A stretch of DNA of 46,477 bases, from the IMG/VR virus record IMGVR_UViG_3300010885_036964, positions 1 to 46,477 of that record; one strand, given 5' to 3'. The position numbers and the translations under genes were made by a program. The stretch comes from a virus. Below are positions 15,982 to 25,300 of this stretch, one piece after another. Position 1 is the stretch's first letter. The number at the start of each line of letters is the position of its first letter. The notes beneath the pieces are model-generated. The model was not told the origin of the DNA. It searched no databases and was given only the letters and a program-made list of their open reading frames with translations.

Positions 15982-17607
15982 ATGGCAGAGAATATACAAC
16001 GCAGTCGAGGCCGTTCCCAGAACTACAAATTTGATCGTGGCGGCATGCCAGCCGAGATGGGGCCATTTATTGGCATTGTGGTCAACAATGTTGACACCAC
16101 TCGTAGCGGTCGATTACAAGTTTACATTGAACAATTTGGAGCCACAACCAAAGACGGTAAACCAAATCTTACTGACGATAATCTGTGGCGCACAGTAAGT
16201 TATTGTCCTCCTTTTTACGGCGCAACACCACAATCTGGAACCAGTGCCGGCGCAGGCACATATCCAGGAAATCGCAACAGCTATGGCATGTGGTTTACTC
16301 CACCTGATATTGGAGTTAAAGTTTTATGTTTTTTTGTAGGCGGTGATCCGGGTGCTGGCTACTATGTAGGGTGCATACCAGAAAACGGAATCAACCATAT
16401 GATTCCAGCTATTGGCAGCAGTGCAAACTATGTGCTCGGAAACAACAAACAAGCAAACTTTTTTGCCAATACACCGTTATTGCCTGTAACAGAAATCAAT
16501 CAACTGAACAAGGGCATTAACGAAAATCCTAAATTTTATAATCAACCCAAGCCGGTACAAAGTGTAGTTGCAGGCATATTACTTCAACAAGGATTAAGTA
16601 GAGATCCCATACGTGGACCTATACGCAGTAACAGTCAGCGCGAAAGTCCAAGCACAGTATACGGTATTAGCACTCCAGGAAAACCAATCTATGCTGGAGG
16701 TCTTGATCCTAAAACCATAACTAAAAAATTAGAACAAGGCACAATCAAGCCACAAGATATAGTGGTAACTGGTCGTCAAGGCGGACATACCTTGGTCATG
16801 GACGATGGTGATTTAGCAGGGACAGATACATTAATTCGCATACGCACAGCCAAAGGTCATCAGATAACAATGAGCGACGACGGCAACTGTTTTTATATTT
16901 GTCATGCCAACGGCCAGAGCTGGGTTGAACTAGGACAAAATGGCACAATAGATTTGTTCAGCACCAACTCGGTCAATGTGCGCACACAAGGAACTATAAA
17001 CTTGCATGCCGATAAAGATATCAACATGTATGCTGGTGGCAGTATCAAACTAAAAGCCGAGAATAGACTTAAACTAGAAGGCACCGCTGGATTATCCATG
17101 TATTCTGATCAAGCCTTGACATTGTACGGCAAAACCAAAGTTAGTGTACGAAGTGATGGTACATTGGCATTGCAAGGAAAATCCAGCAGTTGGAATGGTG
17201 GAGGCAGTCTAAACTTCAAAGCTTCGGTAATTAACCTAAATGGTGCAGCCACACAGCCGGCCAGCACTGTGTCCAGCATGTCTGGTTATAGATTACCTGA
17301 CACTAAATTTATATCTGGTCAAGGGTGGATTAGTCAACCCGGTATACTTGAAACCATTGTTACACGGGCGCCCACGCATGAACCTTTTCCTGGTCACAAC
17401 AGCGGAGTTAACACAACTACAAATCTAAATGACACAGCTACTGTCACTACAGCAGATACCGCTAACATTTCTGGACCTACTATACAAACTCAAGCCAACG
17501 ACGCATATGCAATAACCAATACCGCGGCTGTGCAAAATCCTATTTCAGCAAGCGACTATGTAGCCGAACCACCTGCAGTTGTCACAGTACCAATAACAAA
17601 AACTTAA
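15982..17607 (+). CDS. 5: Baseplate central spike, gp5-like (VgrG-type), without lysozyme domain
   Basis: A 541-residue protein. Residues 25-150 form the OB-fold of gp5/VgrG proteins (GPFIGIVVNNVDTTRSGRLQ, then WFTPPDIGVKVLCFFVGGDP and YYVGCIPENGINHMIP). Residues about 260-420 are short repeating strands (GHTLVMDDG, TIRI-like, GTINLHADKDINMYAGGSIK, LKLEGTAGLSMY), the C-terminal triple beta-helix needle. T4 gp5 has a lysozyme domain between these parts; here the linker (150-260) has no lysozyme motifs, so the spike punctures mechanically and peptidoglycan cutting must come from elsewhere. A Thr/Ala-rich tail ends the protein. Confidence 0.88.
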   Translation: MAENIQRSRGRSQNYKFDRGGMPAEMGPFIGIVVNNVDTTRSGRLQVYIEQFGATTKDGKPNLTDDNLWRTVSYCPPFYGATPQSGTSAGAGTYPGNRNSYGMWFTPPDIGVKVLCFFVGGDPGAGYYVGCIPENGINHMIPAIGSSANYVLGNNKQANFFANTPLLPVTEINQLNKGINENPKFYNQPKPVQSVVAGILLQQGLSRDPIRGPIRSNSQRESPSTVYGISTPGKPIYAGGLDPKTITKKLEQGTIKPQDIVVTGRQGGHTLVMDDGDLAGTDTLIRIRTAKGHQITMSDDGNCFYICHANGQSWVELGQNGTIDLFSTNSVNVRTQGTINLHADKDINMYAGGSIKLKAENRLKLEGTAGLSMYSDQALTLYGKTKVSVRSDGTLALQGKSSSWNGGGSLNFKASVINLNGAATQPASTVSSMSGYRLPDTKFISGQGWISQPGILETIVTRAPTHEPFPGHNSGVNTTTNLNDTATVTTADTANISGPTIQTQANDAYAITNTAAVQNPISASDYVAEPPAVVTVPITKT

Positions 17608-17612
17608 TAATT

Positions 17613-18449
17613 ATGACCACACTTACCCAAGGACAAGTCACGGCACTAACTGCTCAAGCAGCCAAAGCAGCCACATATCCGTCACTTGACAATGCTGGTG
17701 AATTATTACCAGACTGGTATATCAATGACAACGGCGTTGTGGTTTACGCTGGGACAGAGGTGGCCACCAGGGGAGTAGGCATATACGGTCAAACTCCATA
17801 CAATTTAGTATTGGTTGGATTATTAAAATCTGCCGCACTGAGTCTAATAGTAAATCCCAGCATGACTCTTACAGTATTAAATACACCAGCGGCTTGGACT
17901 GGTGTATTCAATATCAATAGCCTAGCAGATTATTTAAATTCTCCTAGTGTACAAAACCAAGCTCAGTTGGCCTTATACGAAGGAGCTTATCAAGGCCTAC
18001 TTGATGCTGGTGTTCTTACCGGTTCCGAGTCAGCAAGATATGTTGCCACTTTCCTACAACCTGCAGTTAGATACGGAGTTGACGATGTAGTTTCTTGGTT
18101 ACAAGGATCATTGGACACAACGCTTGCATCGGCTGTGTTAATTGCTGCCCGCCAAGGCCAATATGCTATTGATTTTGTCAATACCTATGGCGCTGTGCTT
18201 AATGTAGCACCGGATCCAGGAGAAAATAACAACACTGTGATCAGAGATGAAATTGACCAAGCAGTAACAGATATCATTGGCGATCCTAAAATACCTGATA
18301 TTGAATATGCCAACGTTGAAGCTATTGTAGCTGAAGCAATAGCCACTGCGGCCGCCACTGCTAATATTGGTAATATTCTTATATCTATTCCAGCGGCCAC
18401 AAATGATGACGGAACTTTCCGTTTTGCACCAGGATCTTCTCAAGGTTAA
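17613..18449 (+). CDS. Putative virion protein of the baseplate cluster
   Basis: A 278-residue protein of uncertain family, between the spike and gp25. Residues 60-150 (GIYGQTPYNLVLVGLLKSAA, AWTGVFNINSLADYLN, then NQAQLALYEGAYQGLLDAGV) recall the helical phage domain in which a GxYQ segment, an AWTGK-like turn and a run of helices occur in tail-associated proteins. That resemblance comes from memory and is weak. The rest is Ala/Ile-rich helix with an acidic D/E region (200-245). The ATG is 5 nt after the spike stop and the gene ends 10 nt before gp25, so it is part of the virion operon. No enzymatic motif is visible. Confidence 0.55.
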   Translation: MTTLTQGQVTALTAQAAKAATYPSLDNAGELLPDWYINDNGVVVYAGTEVATRGVGIYGQTPYNLVLVGLLKSAALSLIVNPSMTLTVLNTPAAWTGVFNINSLADYLNSPSVQNQAQLALYEGAYQGLLDAGVLTGSESARYVATFLQPAVRYGVDDVVSWLQGSLDTTLASAVLIAARQGQYAIDFVNTYGAVLNVAPDPGENNNTVIRDEIDQAVTDIIGDPKIPDIEYANVEAIVAEAIATAAATANIGNILISIPAATNDDGTFRFAPGSSQG

Positions 18450-18459
18450 ATACTAAACT

Positions 18460-18834
18460 ATGCCAACATTCATCGGATTTAATACACAAGATCAATACAA
18501 AAAGTTTACATTGTTAGATGCAGACTTGGTCAAACGCGACTTATTAAACGGCTTAAACATACGACAAGGACAACTACCAGGACGTCCACAATATGGTACA
18601 GCACTGTGGGATAATCTATTTGAAAGTCAAACAAATGAATTAGTTACATCCATAGAAAGAGAAATACAGCGAGTTGCTGGCTACGACCCACGTATACAAA
18701 TAGCGGATGTAGAGGTTTTCCCACAAGAAAATGGAATATTAATTCAAATACAGTTGTACATAGTTCCTAGTACCGATGCGCAACAGTTGAGCATATTTTT
18801 TGATCAGCAACAGCGCCGAGCCAGTTATGTTTAA
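18460..18834 (+). CDS. 25: Baseplate wedge subunit, gp25-like
   Basis: A 124-residue protein, near T4 gp25 (132). Conserved features are the N-terminal FTLLDADLVKRDLLNGLNIR, PQYGTALWDNLFE, and the helix followed by GYDPRI, which aligns with the invariant EPR-type core of gp25/TssE proteins. In contractile machines it connects the wedge (gp6, gp7, gp53) to the first sheath ring and triggers sheath assembly. It lies immediately upstream of gp6, the standard T4-like order. Confidence 0.93.
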   Translation: MPTFIGFNTQDQYKKFTLLDADLVKRDLLNGLNIRQGQLPGRPQYGTALWDNLFESQTNELVTSIEREIQRVAGYDPRIQIADVEVFPQENGILIQIQLYIVPSTDAQQLSIFFDQQQRRASYV

Positions 18835-18853
18835 CTGAGCCGTTTTTAGAATC

Positions 18854-18861
18854 CATAAATA
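18854..18861 (+). promoter_or_regulatory. Late-promoter-like CATAAATA before gp6
   Basis: CATAAATA differs from the T4 late consensus TATAAATA only at the first base. It stands 19 nt before the gp6 ATG, with AGGA (18871-18874) as ribosome-binding site between them. The downstream CAAGAACA resembles the AGAACA after the element at 37549, so the two may be used by the same polymerase form. It falls in one of the few gaps of the virion block. Confidence 0.55.
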
Positions 18862-18879
18862 CAAGAACACAGGATCGTT

Positions 18880-21800
18880 ATGGCTACAACTACAAGACAA
18901 ACAGTAATTTTTGGTGTTGAAGATTGGAAAAGAATCTATCAAACTTACCAAGAGGCTGACTTTCAAAGTTACGATTTTGAAACTTTACGCAAGAGTTTTG
19001 TAGATTATTTGCGCTTGTATTATCCAGAAACTTTCAATGACTATATTGAAAGTTCAGAATTTATTGCCTTGTTAGATGTTATAGCCTTTATGGGGCAAAG
19101 TCTGGCATTCCGCACAGATTTAAACACACGTGAAAACTATATTGATTCAGCTGAGCGCCGAGATAGTGTGGTACGCCTGGCTAATTTAGTCAGTTATACT
19201 CCTAAACGTAACATTGCTGCATCAGGATATCTCAAAGTATTTTCAGTTCAAACTACAGAAAATGTAACAGATATCAATGGTATTGATCTTGCCAATGTCA
19301 CAGTTAACTGGGCCGATCCTACAAATTTTAGTTGGCAAGAACAATTTACAGCAATTATAAACGCGGCCCTAATTGACAGTCAACGTATAGGTGTACCAGG
19401 TGCCAAGGCCACAATACTTGGAGTAGATACTCAAGAATACAGCATTAATCTAGTGCCAGGCTATTTGCCAGTGGTTCCATATACAGCCACAGTGGACGGT
19501 ATCAGCATGCCATTTGAAGCAGTTACTTCTACAATAGTGGGGCAAAGTTATGTATATGAACCCGCACCTAGGCCTAATGGCGTGTTTAACGTATTGTTCC
19601 GTAATGATCAACTGGGATTTTCCAGCGCAAATACCGGATACTTTTTCTTTTTTAAACAAGGTGTATTGCAAAATCAAGACTTTAATCTAGCAGATCGCGT
19701 AAGCAATCGTACTGTGGACATCAACATCGAAGGCGTCAACAATGACGACCGTTGGTTATATCAGTTAGACAATGTTGGCAGCATTTCAAAAGAGTGGGAG
19801 TATGTGCCCAGTGTATATGGCGCCGCCGCAGAACAAACTGCTCCGGGCAGCAGACCTCTTTTCAGTACTACCAGCAGAACTGATGATCAGATTACTTTGA
19901 ATTTTGGTGATGGAGTGTTTAGTGAGATTCCAGTGGGAACTTTCCGTTGTTATGTTCGCTCATCAAACGGGTTACAATATATTATTAACCCACAAGAAAT
20001 GCAAAGCGTTTCAATTCCCATCAGCTATGTAAGTCGTACCGGACAATTGGAGACCATAACATTTAGTTGTGGAATTACTACGCCAGTATCAAATGCACAA
20101 CCACGCGAAACTATCAATCAGATCAAAGCAAATGCTCCGGCCAGATTCTATACGCAAAATCGCATGGTCAATGGAGAAGACTATAATAATTTTCCATACA
20201 CAGCCTACAACTCAATTTTAAAAAGCAAAGCACTAAATCGTGCCAGTATTGGAACCAGTCGCTATCTTGAATTGGTAGACAACACCGGAAAATATTCCAG
20301 TACCAACACATTCAGCAGCGATGGCGCCTTGTATCAGAGTTACAGTTTGCCGTCTTTTGAGTTTACTACTCAGACCACCAACGAAACCAACAGTATTATT
20401 ACCAACCAGGTACGACCATTGTTGGGTGAAAGTCAAGCACAGCAATTTTATTATGCAAAATTTCCACGTGCCAGTCTAACTGCCCAGGTTATAACTTGGA
20501 GTCTCAGCACTACTCAAGCCGGAACCAGCACGGGTTATTTTGCAAATAGTTTGGGCAATCCTGTGCCAATCAACGGCACTTCCAGCAGCAATGCTCGGTA
20601 TATTGTTGTAGGCAGTTTAGTAAAATTTGTAGCACCCACTGGTTATTATTTTGATGCCAACAATCGTTTACAAGTCGGTTCACCAACCCGTGCTGATGAA
20701 AAACTCACTATTTGGGCATCACCAACAGAAATTTATCTTGATGGTACCAATCAAGGCCTGGGCAATTTCCCCAGCGGGTTAGGCCCAGTTGTTTTAAACA
20801 GCTATATTCCTACTGGTGCTATAGCGGTACAAGTCATACCTATTTTTGTTACAGAATTATCAACCAGTTTACAAACCAATATGGCCGAACAGGTCAGACT
20901 CAAACGAAATTTTGGTATAGGATATGACAGCTTAGGAACAATTACCGGCACCGCCGGAACTTGGTATTTGATAACCTCTACAAATTTAAATGTTGATGCG
21001 CCTTGGAGTCAGGCGTATGCCGGTAATACATCAGGTGCTGGACTGGATGCTTCTTGGTTCGTTGAATTTGTATTCAACAACAATTTTTACACAGTCAGCT
21101 ATCGAGCACTTGATTATTATTTTGGTAGTGTAGTACAAACTAGATTTTTCTTTACCACCGATCAATTGATATATGATAGTAGGACTGGAACTACCATTTC
21201 AGATTTTATTAATATATTAAAAACCAATAGTCAACCCAATTCAGCACTGCCATTGGGCAATGACATTGTGACTAAAATAGTAGGGCAACCTATACAAACT
21301 GATGGCCTTGTGGACGACTATCAAATTTTAGTTTCGTTCTCTGACAAAAACAACGATGGTGTACCATCTAATCCTGATTTCTTCCAAGAAATTGTTGGCA
21401 CAATTCCAAACCCGCCTACAGCTAATAGTCCTTGGGTGTTCCTACAACAAATTGTAGACTTTAATAACCTACAAAGGTATGTATTAATTGATTCGGGCAT
21501 AGTCAACAGTCTGTATGCCACAGAAACTGACATTTTATTGGTCATGGAAGAATATATAGCAGGACAAGTATTTTACGCCTACCAACAAGATACATTTTAT
21601 GTATTACTCATTGACCTAACAACTGGAGTTAGAAGTTTACAGTCAACCCCTGAGTATATTGCGCAAAATGGACGTCAAAATCTATTCTTTCAATACAGAC
21701 ACAACAGTCCATTGAGTAATCGTATTGATCCAGGCACAACCAATATTATTGATGTGTACGTGGTTACCAATGAATATTATATTGCTTATCAAAATTACAT

Positions 21801-22314
21801 ACAAGATACAACCGGAACTGTAGCGGAACCCGTGGCACCTACCATTGATCAGTTGACTACTGCTTATGGTGGCCTGCAAGAATATAAGATGCTTTCCGAC
21901 ACATTGATTTTAAACAGTGTAGAATTTCAACCTTTGTTTGGCTCAAAAGCACTGCCTGAATTGCAAGCCACAATTAAGGTTATTCCAACTGCCAACAATG
22001 TGGCCAGCAACAGTGAAATTAAAAATCTTGTAGTGCAATATCTTAATCAATATTTTAGTTTAGATTTATGGAATTTTGGAGACACATTTTATTTTTCTGA
22101 GCTGTCAGGTTACTTGCACGACAAGTTAGCTGGAATAGTCAGCAGTGTGGTACTGGTTCCTCTTAATCAAAACAAATATTTTGGAAATTTATATGAAATA
22201 CGTTGCGCACCCAACCAGATATTTGTCAATGGTGCCACAGTGGCCAATATTGAAGTTATCAGCGCATTGACCAGCACCAATCTACGTACTGCCCCGGGCA
22301 GCGGAGTAATTTAA
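18880..22314 (+). CDS. 6: Baseplate wedge subunit, gp6-like
   Basis: An 1144-residue protein; T4 gp6 has 660, so this one is strongly extended. The N-terminus is typical: RIYQTYQEADFQSYDFETLR, YPETFNDYIESSEFIALLDV, AFRTDLNTRENYIDSAERRD, SVVRLANLVSYTPKRN. Central DQITLNFGDGVFSEIPVGTF and ETINQIKANAPARFYTQNRM, then VNGEDYNNFP match the gp6/gpJ-type wedge core. The C-terminal half is beta-rich and ends with a KVIPTANNVASNSEIKNLVV region that corresponds to the gp6 dimerisation end. gp6 forms the inner iris ring of the baseplate that opens on contraction. Confidence 0.92.
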   Translation: MATTTRQTVIFGVEDWKRIYQTYQEADFQSYDFETLRKSFVDYLRLYYPETFNDYIESSEFIALLDVIAFMGQSLAFRTDLNTRENYIDSAERRDSVVRLANLVSYTPKRNIAASGYLKVFSVQTTENVTDINGIDLANVTVNWADPTNFSWQEQFTAIINAALIDSQRIGVPGAKATILGVDTQEYSINLVPGYLPVVPYTATVDGISMPFEAVTSTIVGQSYVYEPAPRPNGVFNVLFRNDQLGFSSANTGYFFFFKQGVLQNQDFNLADRVSNRTVDINIEGVNNDDRWLYQLDNVGSISKEWEYVPSVYGAAAEQTAPGSRPLFSTTSRTDDQITLNFGDGVFSEIPVGTFRCYVRSSNGLQYIINPQEMQSVSIPISYVSRTGQLETITFSCGITTPVSNAQPRETINQIKANAPARFYTQNRMVNGEDYNNFPYTAYNSILKSKALNRASIGTSRYLELVDNTGKYSSTNTFSSDGALYQSYSLPSFEFTTQTTNETNSIITNQVRPLLGESQAQQFYYAKFPRASLTAQVITWSLSTTQAGTSTGYFANSLGNPVPINGTSSSNARYIVVGSLVKFVAPTGYYFDANNRLQVGSPTRADEKLTIWASPTEIYLDGTNQGLGNFPSGLGPVVLNSYIPTGAIAVQVIPIFVTELSTSLQTNMAEQVRLKRNFGIGYDSLGTITGTAGTWYLITSTNLNVDAPWSQAYAGNTSGAGLDASWFVEFVFNNNFYTVSYRALDYYFGSVVQTRFFFTTDQLIYDSRTGTTISDFINILKTNSQPNSALPLGNDIVTKIVGQPIQTDGLVDDYQILVSFSDKNNDGVPSNPDFFQEIVGTIPNPPTANSPWVFLQQIVDFNNLQRYVLIDSGIVNSLYATETDILLVMEEYIAGQVFYAYQQDTFYVLLIDLTTGVRSLQSTPEYIAQNGRQNLFFQYRHNSPLSNRIDPGTTNIIDVYVVTNEYYIAYQNYIQDTTGTVAEPVAPTIDQLTTAYGGLQEYKMLSDTLILNSVEFQPLFGSKALPELQATIKVIPTANNVASNSEIKNLVVQYLNQYFSLDLWNFGDTFYFSELSGYLHDKLAGIVSSVVLVPLNQNKYFGNLYEIRCAPNQIFVNGATVANIEVISALTSTNLRTAPGSGVI

Positions 22315-25300
22315 TGGCCCGCACAAGATCGGTAGATTTTTTACCAGAAATTTTTCAAACTTCTACCAATAAACAAGTTTTATCGGCCACACTGGATCAA
22401 CTGATTCAAGAGCCACAACTTAAACAAATACAAGGATTTGTAGGACGTCGAGTTGGTCCCGGGGTTAATCCCAATGATCAGTATGTGGCTGAACAAACAT
22501 CAACACGAGCCAACTATCAACTTGAGCCTGGAGTAGTAAAAGTTGACTCCATGGATAGTCACAAGGTTGTTGATGCCATAACCTATCCAGGTATCACCGA
22601 TGCATTAGAATTGCAAGGTGGCATTACTACCAATGCCGACCGTCTCTATACCAGTGAGTACTATAGCTGGGATCCGTTTATTGACTTTGACAAATATGTA
22701 AACTACGCTCAATACTACTGGTTACCCGGCGGCCCTGATGCAGTAGATATTTTTAGTGGCGCGGTGCCAACTACTGACAACTTTGTGGTTACTAGAGCCA
22801 ATGGTGTTTATACATTTGCTGGTGTTTCTGGTACAAATCCTACATTAACTCTAGTACGTGGTGGAAGTTATACATTCCAGGTAGCACAGAATACTGCCAA
22901 CACTGTTGATTTCCGTGTGTCAAATCAAGGAACTAGTGCTTGGGTCATTGACTATGTAAACAATCCTACATTGACACTGGTGCGTGGTAATACCTATACG
23001 TTCACTATGGTACCTACTGCACCATTGCCGTTTTATATTAAAACGCAACAAACTCTGGGTATTAATAATCTTTATAACAATGGTGTAACCAACAATGGCT
23101 CGGCAGTTGGTACAATAACTTTTGTAGTTCCTCAAGATGCCCCGGACGTGTTGTATTACAACAACTCTACGCAAATGAACATGCAAGGGGTGTTTAATAT
23201 TATTGATGCTACTCCGGGCACTGGGCCAGATTTTTGGATTCAAGTCACTCCTGGAGTAAATGGTCGTATACCCAGCACACCTAACATCAGCAGCCGACTT
23301 GGCCCAGTTAATGGAGTAACTGACAATGGTATTGACCTTGGCACAATAACTTTTGATGTTCCACTCAGCACTGCTCAAGATTTTTATTATGGCCTTCCTT
23401 ATATTACATTTAATAATGGCCAGGTCGATCTTATCTGTAATTTGCAGTTTGATCAATTGAATAATATATCTGTGGAGCAGTTTTTAGCACAGTATCCTAC
23501 TGGCATAGATGGTATTACTAATCTTAACGGACGCACACTGATCTTTACTGAAACCAACACAAATCCTGACAGTGGCGGCTGGCTGATTAACAGTCCCTAT
23601 GATCCCTTGATAGAAGATCCCACCAACAACGGCTTGCCTGGGTCCTACGACAGTTTGGTCTATGATCAGACCACACCAATAACCAATGTCAATACACAAC
23701 GCAGTGTATGGCAGGTTAACTACGGTGGCGACCCTACAGCAGGGCAATACATACAGTTGACCAGTGTTTATGAAATAACAGATTTACACAAATTTAATAT
23801 ACAATTTGGCACTGAATATTCCAATACCGGGTGGTATAAAGATTCCGATGGTGCATTCCAACAAATTCCATTGTTGGCGGCCACAAGAAATACATTGTTT
23901 TATCAAGACGGAGTTGACCCGGGCATTTTTGGTGAAATAAAACTCATTGATCAAAGCGCCGCTTCTACATTAGATATTGCCGATATCATTGGCAAGAAAA
24001 ACTACACCAGCCCCAATGGGGTAGTGTTTACCAACGGTCTTAAAGTTGAATTTATTGGCGAAGTTACACCAGCCAGTTATCAACTCAACAGCTATTATGT
24101 AGAAGGAGTCGGCACAGCAATACAACTACTCCCAGTCACAGACTTTGTAACACCCGAGACTTATACACAAAGCTCGTCGGTTCCTTACGACAGCACACGG
24201 TATGATGTAGGCAACTACGATGAGAGTCTAAATCAACCAATCCAACCAAATTACCTCACAATTAATCGTGCCAGTCCAGATCTAAATGCCTGGACTCGTA
24301 GTAATCGGTGGTTTCATATCAGTGTAATTGAACAGTCGTCCTACTACAACAACAGTGTGTTGGCAGTGGACAACGCTGCTCGAGCACGTAGACCCATATT
24401 AGAATACCGTGCTGGAACTCGATTATTTAATTTTGGAACCAAAGGTAAACAACCAATAAACATTATTGATCTAACAACAACCGATGCCCTAAGTGAGGTC
24501 AATGGCTCCACTGGGTTTGGCATAGACGGGTATCAATTAATTTCAGGCAGTCGAGTGGTATTTGCTGTTGACACGGATCCTAATGTTCGAGCTCAGATAT
24601 ACGTGGTGGAATTTATTACCCCCGACACGGTTCCTCCACTGATAGCCGAACCTGTGATTAACTTGGTTCCAGCAACTGATGGCAATGTACTAGTTGACAA
24701 TACTGTAGTTTGTCTTAGTGGCAATACTCTTCAAGGTGTGAGCTTTTGGTTTGATGGTGTAGATTGGATACAAGCTCAAGAAAAGACTACTCCAAACCAA
24801 GCTCCTTTGTTTGATGTGTACGATGCCAATGGCATAAGTTTTTCTAATCCAGTCGCATACCCTAGTAGTAATTTTAGAGGTTGTAAATTATTTTCTTATG
24901 CTACGTCTGACAACAGTAACGATCCAGTGTTGGGCTTTCCAATTAGATATTTAAGTTTGTCTAATATTGGAGATATTGTATTTGATAATAACTTATATAC
25001 TGACACTTTTATCTACACGGTAGACAGCGTAAGTTACACCGAAAATGTCAGTATAGGTTCTGTACGCGAATATCAAGATCGAGTTGCGTATATCCGTGAG
25101 TTAGGATGGCAGACAGCCGTTGTTCCTAGTCGAGCACGTCAACAATTCCAATTTTTATACGACGGTATGCCATTGCAACTTGATGTTGCAGCCTTGACCA
25201 ATAATGTAATACCCAGTGTCCAATTGTATGTAGGCAGTCAATTCCAAGACCCTTACAAATATTCTGTGGCTACCACAACAGACAGTACTACTATAACTTT

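Noticed and set aside
18444-18453. GGTTAAATAC before gp25, also at 9850, as a late promoter
   Set aside because: Overlaps a stop codon at 18447-18449 and matches the late octamer at only 6 of 8 places; could be chance.
22920-23456. Antisense frame of 178 codons within the giant gene
   Set aside because: Lies opposite well-supported coding sequence with recognised domains; composition is that of a shadow frame.
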